Shown: positions 22,312 through 33,952 of the stretch, one piece after another
Numbering within the stretch: the stretch's first letter is position 1
Layout of the letters: the number at the start of each line of letters is the position of its first letter
Source: Mansonella perstans
Taxonomy: Eukaryota > Nematoda > Chromadorea > Rhabditida > Onchocercidae
DNA length: 35,886 nt
Assembly: GCA_037074765.1 (NCBI GenBank)
Contig: JBAMDO010000355.1
Coordinates: 1-35,886 of the forward strand
Reading direction: 5' to 3'
The notes under the pieces: generated by a model
The model's input: only the letters and a program-made list of their open reading frames with translations
Told to the model about the DNA's origin: nothing
The model's database searches: none
Made by a program: the position numbers and the translations under genes

Positions 22312-24380
22312 ATGTCGCATGAAAGAAGCTATGGAAATTTGTATGTTTTTTCGGGTATTCAAGGATTATCTTTATGTATTAAAAACTCATTAAGTTTCTT
22401 ACTATTCTGTGTTCTAGTATTTTCACTATCATTATAGTATACGCAGTTATCGCTTTACTGCTTAACGGTACACCATTAATTTTTATAGAAGATTATCACT
22501 TACTAAAACGAGTTTCGCATATGATTGTGCCTACTCGACGTCTTTTAACACTATCTATTGTAAATTGCATAAAGTAATTTAATTATACGAAATAGCTGTT
22601 ATTGTTTATTTTTTCTAAAATGGAATTTCTCCGAAGGAAGATTTTGTTATTTGTAGATCGCCAGTGCCTTATGCTATAGATGCGACATCAAATTCGAGTT
22701 CACAACTTTCAGAAGGAGGTGATCAGAATACGTTTTCTTCCTCTTCAGGCTCACCGTCATTGGAAGCTGCACTTCGTAATTTTGATATAGGCAGCAATAA
22801 TTTCGATACAAATAGTAGCGCAGTAAGTTATAAAATGCAAAACAGCCTCTAATGACATGTAGGAGACATTGCGAGAGGTTTATTAGGAAACTGTTACCTA
22901 TTTCACCAAATGTTTACAATAAACGAATGCTTTTAAGTGATATAGGAAATGGGATATTCGTAATATTATTCATTTCTAAAGACCAATAAGAGCGGAGAAG
23001 ACTTCTTCAGGAATCGTGATCATAGTTTTGTTTGTGAATTTATTCTTCAGGCAAGGGAATATTCAAGAGATGTTTCAAGTTATCCTCAGGATGATTCTTC
23101 TACACATGTGGTATCGTACATGGAATATTTAGCTTTGCTAAATCATCGCCATGGTTAATATTATTCATTTTAACTCTGATTCTATAAGATTTTCAGAAAT
23201 TCTTACTGTTTCTTTTACTTCCTTTGAGTTTGTTTTTTCTTTCGATTTTTTTATAAGTTCACATATTCAGCAATATTTATGTGTATAGCATTTAGATGCA
23301 AGAAATTAAACAAATCTAATTAGTATATTAAATAGAACCAAGTTTTGAGCACAAGAACCGATGGATGAAAGCAGCGGTGTAAGAGGTTCCAGTGCCGATG
23401 TAGTTACAAGCGATTCGTTGTCTTTACTGACGAATACTACTAATTCATTATCATTTGGTTTGATGTCGTCAATAAATGATGAAAACGGCGATCATAATGG
23501 TGATGGCAATAATCGCTTGAGTGAATCAGAAAACAATAATGACATCACTGGCGGCTCATCAACTGAAGTGAATGAATTCAGTGATGTTGTTGGTTATTAA
23601 AAATGTTTTTTCATGTAAACTCGAGATGAAATATTTTTCATTTTACACGGTTTTACGTGGTACTGACGAAAAAACAAACTATTTTAAATGTTTTAGGAAT
23701 TGGCATTAATCCGGGATCTGTACTCTCCATCAGCAAGTGACCGAGGTAGCACTGGCGATCGAAGGGAAAGTGCACGTCAGTTTTCCAGAAAATTTTTTAT
23801 TTTCAGTATTTGTTTCCTCAGTGTCAGTCCTGAAAGTTTGTTTGGCTGCGGTAAGCAGTCATCATTCACTTTATCCCAATTCTTATGAGCTGAGAAGTAG
23901 GTTATGCATGCTATATGTACTATCTCGTTAGTCTTTGGCATCTTCTGTGATAAAAGAAACAAACTAATTTTCCCAGCAAAATATGAAGCCATTGTCTTCT
24001 GTAAAAGCCTATTTCGACACCGCAGCCAATATGAAAGTATTAACAGCGAAATAGGTTTTTAGTTGAGGGATTTAAGACAAAGTTCGATTCACAGCATACC
24101 TGACATGGAACTGCTAATGAAGCGGTTTCATCACTGGAGTATGGAATGCACTGAAATAATTAAAAGGTCTTGATGGTAATGTAGAGTCATGGTCTATTTT
24201 TTGGTCTCATTTTTGCCTTGTGATGATCAACTTTCCACTTGTTACATTTTAGAAGGTGAAACTTTCGCGAATGGTGTAAGTGAAACGCCGCGAGGCGGAA
24301 GCTTTCGTATGTCGCGCCTGATGCACCGAAATCTGAATAACAGTAATGTTGGGTTTTCTTGTTTTTATCAAGTGATATGA
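22312..24380 (+). CDS. Unrecognised Ser/Asn-rich, probably disordered protein, multi-exon
   Basis: Not recognised. Exon 1 (22312-22340) reads MSHERSYGN and ends at a GTATGT donor in phase 2, joining 22657-22822 (SPVPYAIDATSNSSS...), which ends at GTAAGT. Then come 23051-23153 (AREYSRDVSSYPQDD) and about 23350-23588, a Ser/Asn/Asp/Gly-rich stretch (SINDENGDHNGDGNNR). These are followed by 23697 to one of several phase-1 donors up to 23850 (ELALIRDLYSPSASDR), 23977-24054, and 24253 onward (GETFANGVSETPRGG), with a stop at 24378-24380. Most joins keep phase; the later ones are uncertain. The low complexity suggests intrinsic disorder, possibly a scaffold or nuclear protein, but no domain is seen. 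The last exon could instead splice in phase from 24371 into the APC11 exon at 24536, making this the N-terminal part of one long protein. Gene existence is fairly sure, the exact model is not. Confidence 0.6.
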
Positions 24381-24489
24381 TTTGATTACTTTTCTTACGC
24401 ATTTTTATCAGAGCAAGAAGTTTTCTGTTTCATCTCATGAATTTAAAAGATGTGAGTGCTGAAATAATCGTCCAGCAATAGCGGTCAGT

Positions 24490-24500
24490 TGTTATTAGCA
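24490..24500 (+). promoter_or_regulatory. Possible trans-splice acceptor upstream of APC11
   Basis: TGTTATTAGCA followed by G (acceptor AG at about 24500-24501) lies 17 bases before the ATG at 24518. If used for a spliced leader, APC11 would start there as a separate gene about 140 bases after the stop of the gene upstream, a spacing like that inside nematode operons. The alternative acceptor, GGTTCCAG, ends at 24535. Confidence 0.3.
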
Positions 24501-24517
24501 GTAATTGTAAGTAAAAA

Positions 24518-25632
24518 ATGTGGATTTGGTTCCAGGAATCAGATGTTACTAAGGAGAATAGCAGCAGTTTCCAGAATACTATTCATCGTGATTCATCTAC
24601 ATCTATAAAGCTTTGCCCACAACCGTTAAAACTACCCTCATCAACTCGTTTGAAAATTACGGTGCTCAAGTGGAATGTATGTTTGTGTTATTTTTTTGTG
24701 TTTTCGTTCTCGTATCGTTATCCGAAGTCTTTAAAAGATGTCGACCTTACCTGTTACAACCAACTATTTTTTTCATTCTTTCTGATTAGGTTGCTGGTGA
24801 TACATATTATTTTGCCGTAAATAATTCCGCATTCGTTCACGTTTTCTTGGATCTCTTGAGACTGACTTTAATGTGAGTCATCGCTTTCAGTCAGTATTTC
24901 AGTCGTTGGATTCCACTGTTTGGATATTCGTTTTGGATTTCTTCAAGATTTATGCTCTAGTATAAGAATATCAAAGTGTTTGAGGCTAGAGATGCACATC
25001 AAAATTGGCTCAACATCATCCTTGAATAAAATCCGCTAGTTATGCATCAGATGAGATCGAAATCATAGGAAAAACATTTACTCTTCTTGTTAACTTTTAA
25101 TGGCATTTTTGATTGAGCGAACATCTTTCATTGAAAAATCCACAAGTGTTTTAAGTAATTTCTTTATGTTTTGGAGTAGAGAAGGGAGAAAAGGGAATCT
25201 CATGGACTCTCATGGACTCCGCAGTGTTTTAATTACATATTTTTTTTAGGTGGCAGCGTCATGGAAATGGACGGCGAGTGATGAAACTTGTGGAATTTGT
25301 CGAATGCCATTTGAAGCATGTTGCATTGAATGTAAAACACCTGGTGATGAATGCCCCTTGGTAAATTTTTCAAAATTTCTGCCTAAACGAAGTTGAGATA
25401 GCATTTTTTTCTTCGTTGGGCCTGTGAGCAGCGAAATCTTTGTTAATATCTTTTATCGCCCATCTCCACTTAACTTTGATGTGGTTCCACTGTATACAGT
25501 ATTTTTCAGGCCTTAGGAGCATGCAAGCATGCGTTTCATATGCACTGCATTGTAAAATGGACTGAAACTCAAAATGCAGCTCGACCGCAGTGTCCGTTAT
25601 GTAGGCAAGAATGGAAATTTGCAGCTGGATAA
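24518..25632 (+). CDS. Anaphase-promoting complex subunit 11 (RING-H2), three exons
   Basis: APC11 is the catalytic RING subunit of the anaphase-promoting complex, pairing with the cullin APC2 and recruiting the E2 to ubiquitinate cyclins and securin. Exons: 24518 (or 24536)-24676, 25250-25360, 25510-25632; all joins are phase 0, giving about 130 residues from the ATG at 24518. The core matches the family closely: [39 protein letters not shown], then [15 protein letters not shown] and [10 protein letters not shown]. Zinc ligands are present (numbered from that ATG): C67, C70, C95, H97, H100, C103, C118 and C121, plus the extra family cysteines C77/C78, C81 and C88. Unusual is the N-terminal extension of about 45-50 residues, Ser/Thr-rich, before the strand that normally starts the protein. 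No ATG lies in the exon after the GGTTCCAG acceptor, so either the ATG at 24518 is used, reading through that acceptor, or the exon is joined to upstream coding sequence. Confidence 0.93.
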
Positions 25633-27282
25633 GTTTTTGTTTCTACTTTCCTAACTGAAATTAGAATGTTTTGTCAATAGAATTTATGTTATTTAAAATA
25701 ATTTGGTGCATATGCGTTATGGAGATTTGTTGTTCATTTCACCTTTTTCTTCCGAAAGCGGAACTTAATTCTTTCATATTTGTAAAGCGCCTTGAATCTA
25801 TTTTACCGCACAAATGAGTGGTGTTGGCGTTTTTATTTCTAAATTGATGTGTTCCATTCTGCTTGTCGCATGTTTTATTTGTACTTTTGTCTGCACAGTG
25901 TCATCCTTCAGTTTTATCTTTCTCTGTCCATATATTATTTAAGAATTCCGTTTCACTGTAAGTGAGGTATGTCCAATGCTTGTCATTTTTGATTTATATT
26001 GCTCTTGAACAGATTATTTTGCTTAATCGATACTGGTATTCATGCTAAAACTTTCTTTTTTCCTTATTTCTCGAATTTGTCGTATGTGCAAAACAGTCTA
26101 TCCAAAAATGTCCAAACTTTTTTGGCAAAATTCGGCTCATTATATTTTTGCGCAGGTGAATGATCCGCATCACTTATAGTTCTCAACTTATTACATTTTC
26201 AATAGATTCACTCTGTATTTGAATTATGTTCATTTCGTTCTATCGTAGTCTCCGTTTCTTATCACATTTAGTTTGGCCGCGCACCAATTTTTGAATGAAA
26301 AATGAAGCTCAATGAAAGTTGAAAATGAATTCCAAATTTGGCCAAATAGTCACATTTTTTTGTGATTGCGATAGTACTGGTGAACTGACTTACATGACAT
26401 TTTCTAATTTTTTAGGTTTAGAGTCAGAATTATTCTTCAATTTGTAAAGATCTGTACTAATCGATCTGAGTTGCTGGGATTTTTCCTGTTAAAAAACTTG
26501 TTAATCTGTTGTGATTTCTTTGTCTCGGTTGAGTCCGTTTATGAAACTCGGTAACAGGCTATTCCGAAATACTGAAGACAAGGAAGTAAAAATATATTTT
26601 CTTAAGACGTTCGATTTTATTACTGTTTTCAAATATCATTTCATACCTAATTGAAAATATCATTAGTTTGCGATGCATTTATCAGATCATTGTTTAGTTC
26701 CCAGTATTTAATCAGTAGTTTATTGTCGCATCTTAAATGATTTTCTTTGTCTCATTACCAACTCAGTCCCTTATCGCAGAGATGTAAAAATAAATGGGAG
26801 GACGAAAAAGTAGATGGTGAGTGATTCACGATATGGAAGAATAGAAGGGAACCATGTACTTCATATTTCAAATATTATCAGAGAGTCCTTTCTTTAATCA
26901 AATTTGATTGGGATGTGGAAAAGTTTTGTGATCATCAAGTCTACGCAATTTTTTCCCATTTCATTGACTTTTTTTGGTAATAGGTGATCTTGTCTCAGTT
27001 CGCAAAGGCAAATGTGTTTTGCTGATTTTTGAGAGAATTGAAAGCTTGCAGTATTTTGAGATGTCGGGTCATGTTTCAAAGTTATGAATTCGAAAATAAA
27101 GTTAAATTTCATGCATTTTATATTTTGATCATGTACATATCACGTTTTTCGTACATGCAAGTTTTGTGAAATTTGTGCTACATCTCTTACTGGTATACAT
27201 TTAGAAGAGTTTAGTTTCAGATTTGGTTTTTTTTTTTAAAAATCTTTTTAAATTGCAAATTCGAATTTTCTTATTTCAGTAA
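25633..27282. other. Intergenic stretch between APC11 and the CSN8-like gene
   Basis: About 1.65 kb of AT-rich DNA. A minus-strand frame at 26894-27112 is Phe/Lys-rich and not convincing. No RNA gene or repeat family was recognised. The 3' UTR of APC11 and the upstream control region of the next gene must lie here. Confidence 0.5.
27270..27279 (+). promoter_or_regulatory. Probable spliced-leader acceptor of the CSN8-like gene
   Basis: CTTATTTCAG ends three bases before the ATG at 27283, leaving a leader of only TAA before the start codon. Such a tiny 5' UTR after a consensus acceptor is typical of nematode trans-splicing and supports the chosen start. Confidence 0.6.
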
Positions 27283-29470
27283 ATGTCTGAGGTTCCTGAC
27301 GTATCAGAGAGTTTAAGTAACGAACAAGTTGGTGGATGTATTGTTTCTGCCGTTGTTCCGGTAAACGGTGAACTTTGACTGCTTTTAAAGATGTGCTATA
27401 GACTAACGAAGCATTTACGTGCAACTTTCAACTAGTCTGCATATTTTCATGTTCAACCATAATTTGCAAGAGAAGGGTACTCGCCAATACAATTTAATTT
27501 TGCAGTGGTTTGGTTTTTTATTTCAGACGAAAGTTTGCGGATAGATGAGGGAGATAGCTTTCATACGCTGCCGTTTTCAGTGCATCGTTCCATTGGTATG
27601 AGTAATACTCCATTCGCTGTAAGTATTTGCTTTTTTCGAAAGATAGCTCTAGAAGACATTCACAGAATGTTTAAAATCGATTGTATTCAATGATTATATT
27701 CACTTCATGCTGCACAAGTTTGCCTTTCTGTCACGTGTGTTTTCTTCATCTCTTCAGTTTTTTTTGATGAGGAAGAACTGAAGATTGTTGTGATAGTAAA
27801 AATACGTCTGAGAAAACACAACAATCTCTCCGCCTAATATTGCGAACCCTGTAGTAATCGTTTCACTAATTCTTGAATTTATTGCATCATTTAGGTCTTC
27901 TTTTTTCTTAAATTTATGAAGCTGTTGTTTCTGCACTAGTGAATTTTTTTTATTAGATTTTGATTTTTTGTCGTTATTAGCAAGATAGATGCCAAGTCTC
28001 ATCAGTATATCAATTTTTCATCCTAATAGTGTAAAGTAAGAATCATTTTTTACTGTACTTTCATTGCTTCCTTCATTATTTAGCAAACAAATCCGATAAC
28101 CCGTTCTATCTTCTAGGTGCCTTCACATTTTGCTTCAAAGTTGCAATCACTCGAGCAACGTGAAATTCAGCCCAATGAACGCGATGTTGATGTTGACTTT
28201 TTCTCACATTTATTGATCTTTTACATGATTAAAGAAGATTGGACAAAAGTTTGTTTCTTTTTTAGCCCTAGTTTTGTTGAAATCCATAACATCACCCCTT
28301 GTTACGGAATGACATCAAATTCTTAAAAATTGATAAGGTCATGGATTTATGTGATAGAATGCTTGTCAGTTTACTAATTTCTGCAATGTTCTTTATGGTT
28401 TCTGCATAACTTCCGGTCTTTTATATGTTTCTAGGCACGTCAGTGCCGTCTCCGCGCTGAAGCATCGGCAACAAATGTCCATCTCAATACACTCATGCTT
28501 ATCTGTCATCATCTGGAGAATGGTGACACTGGAGTTGCTCTTCATTTGATCAAGAATTCACACTTTGATAATCTGATCAAGTATATTTTTGTCTTCGTCA
28601 CATTCTCAATACTACTGATTTCCGTTTCAGCTTAGAGGAGTTTAGTACCCTCTAAGTTCTTGAGAAACGAGGAAGTGCTATTAAGGCTCCTCAGTTGAAC
28701 AGATAGTTTCTTTTTTACTTCATAAATTTCATCGTAGCTGCTTGCTTGGTTTTTGTTTCTGTTGGATTTTCCGTACCATGTTCTGCAATTTCAACGTTGT
28801 TTTTCAGAGATCTGGTAATGACAGTACATAAAAGAATCATTTTATCGGTGTTGCGAATGGTTGAACACACCTATATTAATGTTGAAGCAAAGAAATTAGC
28901 TGAAATGCTTGATACTGAGTCGAGTAACGAATTACAGAAGGTTATTGATATATGATATGCTTATTGATTTAAGCAATTCAAAATCTTTGGAACGTTTTTT
29001 TGCCAAATCTGTGATGCGAAAGAGCTTTTTGTAAATTATAACGAAAGTTTTCAAAAGACTAAATAGTCTGAATTATCTAACAGATAGGTTAGGTTGTATA
29101 GAATAATGAAGCGGATAGCATCATATATGAGATCAAAGAGTTAGAATGTTTCAATATTTTGCGGCGTTTTCATCGATCGTACTGTAGACACGCAAGATTT
29201 TTAAAACCACGATCAGCATTCCATGTTCTGTATTTTAATTCTGTTTCATGTCACTCAGAATTGCAGATTCTAAGTCAAATTGGTTGGCAATTGGAGGATG
29301 ATTATGTGGTACCAAAAATGACACCTCAATTAATGCATAAGATTAAAAACCTGGATGCTTCATCATATGGATCGGTCCCTAAAGCTGACGTAACCTGTGG
29401 TATGATCAAAAGCTCTGCAAATATTAATAAGCTCATCCAGTATGCAACATTTTTGGAAATCAATACTTAG
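27283..29470 (+). CDS. COP9 signalosome subunit 8-like protein, six exons
   Basis: CSN8 is the smallest PCI-type subunit of the COP9 signalosome, which removes NEDD8 from cullins. Exons: 27283-27367, 27527-27618, 28117-28248, 28435-28580, 28808-28940, 29267-29470; phases join cleanly to give 263 residues. The middle is helical (HLLIFYMIKEDWTKARQCRL), consistent with the helical repeats before a PCI winged helix. The winged-helix part includes VEAKKLAEMLDTESSNELQK and ILSQIGWQLEDDYVVPKM, comparable to human CSN8 GWQADSTTRMVLPRKP. The end, INKLIQYATFLEIN, matches the human C-terminal LARLTDYVAFLEN very well and argues for CSN8 over the related eIF3k and Rpn12. The first about 55 residues form an acidic, Ser-rich extension and the protein is longer than human CSN8 (about 209). 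The exon 1 donor G|GTGAAC was chosen over the CCG|GTAAAC just before it because only it keeps the frame. Confidence 0.8.
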
Positions 29471-32323
29471 TTTTCTTCTTTTTTTGCAAGTTTTCTTTTC
29501 TATGACTTTCTGATTCTGTTTTATTTTTTTACTACTTCAGAAATCACTTTCAGATAAAGTATTAGAATTCAAGTCATTTTCTTGACAGAGAAATGAATTC
29601 ATAGAAATATTTGCGCCATATTCAACTTTCATTTGGAAATCACTTACATGAACTTCCTCTACGTTTCTTTATAAGATAACTGAGATTTCTTATTAGTTTT
29701 TGAGAATTCGTATTATACTTTTTACAGAAAATATGTGAAAATTAGCGAAATTTAGTTACCGATTTTTAATGAGCAGGGAGACAGAAAATTAAGTTCCTGG
29801 GTGAATATCGAAATAAAAGTAACTGGGTCGGCAATGCTGAAAAGAATTCCGAGAAAAATATGGGAAACTTTACGAAAGGATTGTGCCGAATTCAGGTACT
29901 TGTTTAAAAAAGGAATGAAGTGATAGACTTATTTAGTCGATCATTTAAGTTTTGGTAGTCAATTAAATAGTTAATTAAATTCCGGATTTTTTCTGGAATG
30001 GAACCGCTCTAATAAAGATACATATGATTCAATGGTTACCAAAATTAAAGTGTCGGAGAAGTGCTTTTTATCTTGTAATCAGATTATTTTGTAATTTCGC
30101 TATATGTAAATAGCGTAGCTGTTGAAAATCGATCAGGACTACATCTAGGGCAATCAGGAAAATATTCAGGATATTTCATAGTTTTCATACTCTTTAATGT
30201 ACAGCCTTTTTCACTATTGTTTTTTCCAATCTTCTAAAAGTTTCTTAGTGTTACTCTTCGAATCTTAAATGTGTGTAGTAAGAGATTTCAAACATCTGCT
30301 TTATTTTGGGCATAATGAATTTATAACTCGTCTTTGAATACGACCAAGTGTTTTGGACAAAGCAAATGACTCGTAAATACTGTTGATTTACGCAATTTGC
30401 AATATACTACGTGTACCAGAACGGATTTTCTCGCAACTCATGCTTCTATTACTATTATACAAACTGAAAAATAAAGTCTTCAGTGTAGATATACATTGGC
30501 GACAAGTAGTTAATCTATTATCGCAACCAGAAAATTTGGCATCTACGAGAATGTAAGACCAATACAGTTCTCAGTTTTTTGAGGTGCGATGAGTTGCAAG
30601 AATAAGCTCATGCTAGCTGTTGATAATTATATCAAGAAAATGCAACAATGAAACAATGCGAATTAGCTCGACTGCATTCCTAACGGAAAAAAGCTCTTTT
30701 CAATGACTCGTAAATATGCCAAAGGAGAATCCAAACATTAGAAATTTTAAAAAACATTCTGGTGTGGATTTTATTCTACAACGATAGATTTCAGATGGAT
30801 AGCAGAACTTGAATAAAATTAAGTAACGGAAGGGATTTTGATAAAGTAGTCAGAAATCGAAATGGTGAATTTGAAACTGGAAATTCCACCAAGCAATGAG
30901 GGCTATAGGTTTTCCTTGAATAGCGTGAAGGTTTCTTTCTTAATTCTGAATACATTGTAGTAAATGTGAACAATAAGCTAAAAAGTTGGTAAAGCTCATC
31001 AAAAACCTTCACTTAGCATTTTAGTTTTATTCAAAGACAATATTAGGAAAATTAGCGTAAAATCAATAACTAAAATCCGAATTTAAGACGCTAGCAATAA
31101 GATAAAAATAATAGTAACCTTTCAAATTGGTGACTTCTGCACATACAGTCCTCCATTTCTGTTCCATAATAAACGGAGATGAAATCGGACTGCTATATGT
31201 CATTTGATCGTAATCTAAATTGCGTAAATGTTTCAAAAATAATAAACTTTAACAAAAAGAAAAAGAAATTTAAATGATAACGATAGAAGGTGCGTGAAGG
31301 TATTTGACATCACTGTAATAAAGTATCAAAATTGGAATCACTTTGTCCGCCTTCCTATTATCACGAACTATACGAATTTGAGAACAGTTACCATCAAGGC
31401 CTATGTGACGAAAAAACAAAGAAAAACTTTGCTTCCAAAACCTCAGAAAGCAATCATGGTTATCGCAGATCACTCGGGACAATTTCATGCTAATTACATA
31501 GTGCAATCAATCATTTTTCCTCAGTTGTGATAATAAATTTATTAATCTAAATACCGATAAGGAAAGGACGCAATTCAACTTTTTCTTTGTGACTAATTCA
31601 AAATGAACTTAAATTCAGTACCCGTAAGTCCAGAATTACTCATTCCCCTCCCCCTCATGTGCTTTTACACACTATGATGTGTTTGAGCTGGCAATCAATT
31701 AGCCGGATCAATTTGCCGGTGCTTCACTAACAAAATTGATTTCGAGGATCCTTTGCTTTTTTGTCGCCTTCCCGAATATTCTTGGTTCATGGTCAGTGCT
31801 TTTAGAGTTCATAACTTTTGGGTTGGAAATACGAGTAAAGTTATTTTGAATCATTTTTTTGCATTTTTTTATCCGGTGGGAAGTAGTATTTTTCCTCCAG
31901 TCTCTTTCCTTCAGTACTCTTCCTAATTTTCCCTTTAGAAAAGGTCAGAAGCTTCATTTGTTGATTGATGTACCATCACGTGCTATTTTACTAATTAGAT
32001 TAGACTGTTAGTCATGAAAAATTTAAAAACAATTTAATACCAAATTTTTTGCTAATTGTGATACATACCTGATTTTTAGCATAAGCAAAAATGAAGTGTC
32101 CTTTGTAGCTGAAATACTTTTGAAGGTTCATTTTTTGACAATAGAAGAAATATTTTTTCTTTATTGCACTTATGGCTTCTGCAGTCTATGCTTTCTTTAT
32201 CGCATTTATTAGATTAAATCTATTGTGTTCTGAAATTGATATATACACAACTCTATCTGTTACTTCACCATTACATTTATTTGTTATCTAATTTTTATAA
32301 TTTTCTAAATAAGGAAAATTTTT

Positions 32324-32339
32324 AAAAAAAAAAAAAAAA
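32324..32339. repeat. Poly(A) run
   Basis: Sixteen A residues in non-coding DNA, with no recognised retroposed sequence upstream. Confidence 0.8.
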
Positions 32340-33604
32340 CCAATCATTTTAAAATTTGCAATAGAAATGACAAGTGAACGATTTATTTAATACTGAGCAG
32401 AGTAATTTAGTGATAAAAGTATGGCACTCATGCATTCTAATTTTTGTTAAACATTATATTGAGCTACTATTTGAGGCAAAATTCAAAAATATTTTCCAGT
32501 AATGTTTATTGATATATGAGTTTATTATTAAATATTTCATGTACATTTAGTAGCTGTTTCATGTTTGACAAAGCAATTTTGCGCTGCAACAGTATTCGAG
32601 AAAGTGTAAAAATGGTTAGTTGGTTTGATGATGTGAGGTGTTTTTGTTGGACATTTGTTTAGATGGGAAGGGTACGTGGAATGTATACATTCGTCTAATC
32701 AGATGATTATGATGGATAATTATTCTCAAGACAGAAATTTAGACTGAAACGCTTCATTTAAAATTGTAGCATAAAGTTGAATTACAGTATGCCAATGAAA
32801 TGCTAAGAAGATAGTGAATGTTGTTGATTTGTATATCTGATAAAGCTATAGTACTGATAGAGCCGAAAACATGAGAGAAAATTGAAATTTTGATATGTTT
32901 TCGATAAGATTAACTATATGTGTTTAGCGTTACATTCGAGAATTTATTCCCAGAAATCTTCAAATCATCCAGAGGTCAAAGCAGTAAGCTGCTGATACCG
33001 TAATCACTTTGGCAAATTTTTTGTTTCTGAGAGATTGAAATTGGGCAATCTTCGAGAAGCTATGAAGATGCTTGAAACTAATTCCGTGTTTACTGTTTTT
33101 CTTTATTAACATATTAAATGCACCAAACTTTACGAATAACATAAGAATTTAGAACGTTTAATCGCTCTTAAATGTTGAGAATTGTTTCGTTTTTTTCTTA
33201 TACATTTTTGATATTTTGTCAGATTAATAATTTAAAAAATAGAAATCCTATTGTATTTTTTACTTTTGATTTCTGGAATAGCACATTATGACAATGTTAT
33301 TTGGAGTATAAACAGAGCAACTGCGTGATAAAATTGTGCTGTACCGGAAATGGTTATTCATTCATCATATTAACAGAAGTTAAGTGCTACTAATTTATAA
33401 TTAGTGAGCATTGAAGATGTGTTGGTGTGATGTATTATAGGAATACGAGAGAGCAGAGATAGTGGAAACAGTTGGGACAGAGTAGGTCAGACAAATTCAA
33501 GGTTAACTGTATTTGATCAAAATAAACGAGAGGATTCATTAAATTCAATAACAGCGGTCTTTCCCAACGAGGAGTTCCAGTTTTTTTTCAGGGAAACCAC
33601 ATAC

Positions 33605-33661
33605 ATGTGTGTATGTGTGTGTTTGTGTTTGTGTGTCTGTGTGTTTATGTTTGCATGTGTA
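33605..33661. repeat. TG-rich microsatellite
   Basis: An imperfect (TG)n/(TTTG)n tract. Translated on the minus strand it produces a His/Thr-rich artefact (HKHTDTQTQTHTYTH). Confidence 0.9.
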
Positions 33662-33840
33662 TTGCACATGTTTAACATTACTGAGGTAGACGCAGGGTGC
33701 AGGTATTTCCGTCATGTCGGAACAATGTTTCGTTTTGTTTGACAGAATGAAATGTAACAAAATATAGCCAAAGTGTTGATTGAATATATTTTTATAATTC
33801 CAGAATTTCCTGCGATATAGATATCCACATTTTCCCACAT

Positions 33841-33898
33841 AAATTTTTCCCACATAATTTTTCCCACATAAATTTTTCCCACATAATTTTTCCCACAC
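33841..33898. repeat. Tandem repeat, 29-bp unit built from TTTTTCCCACATAA subunits
   Basis: Two nearly identical 29-bp copies (33841-33869 and 33870-33898), each made of a 15- and a 14-base version of AATTTTTCCCACAT; partial copies precede them at about 33824-33840. The minus strand reads as a Gly-Lys-Asn/Val repeat, which explains an open frame there. Confidence 0.9.
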
Positions 33899-33934
33899 AA
33901 ATAAAGTTAAGCAATTGCTAATTATAAACAAACA

Positions 33935-33952
33935 CTATATATATATATATAT
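33935..33952. repeat. (AT)n run
   Basis: Nine AT dinucleotides just beyond the 29-bp tandem repeat, part of a cluster of simple repeats at 33.6-33.95 kb. Confidence 0.85.

Noticed and set aside
31270..31530. Open frames on both strands over the same bases
   Set aside because: Mirror frames of equal length, no motif, no splice or start context.
33545..33931. 128-codon minus-strand frame with Gly-Lys-Asn and His-Thr repeats
   Set aside because: Produced by the 29-bp tandem repeat and the TG-rich tract.
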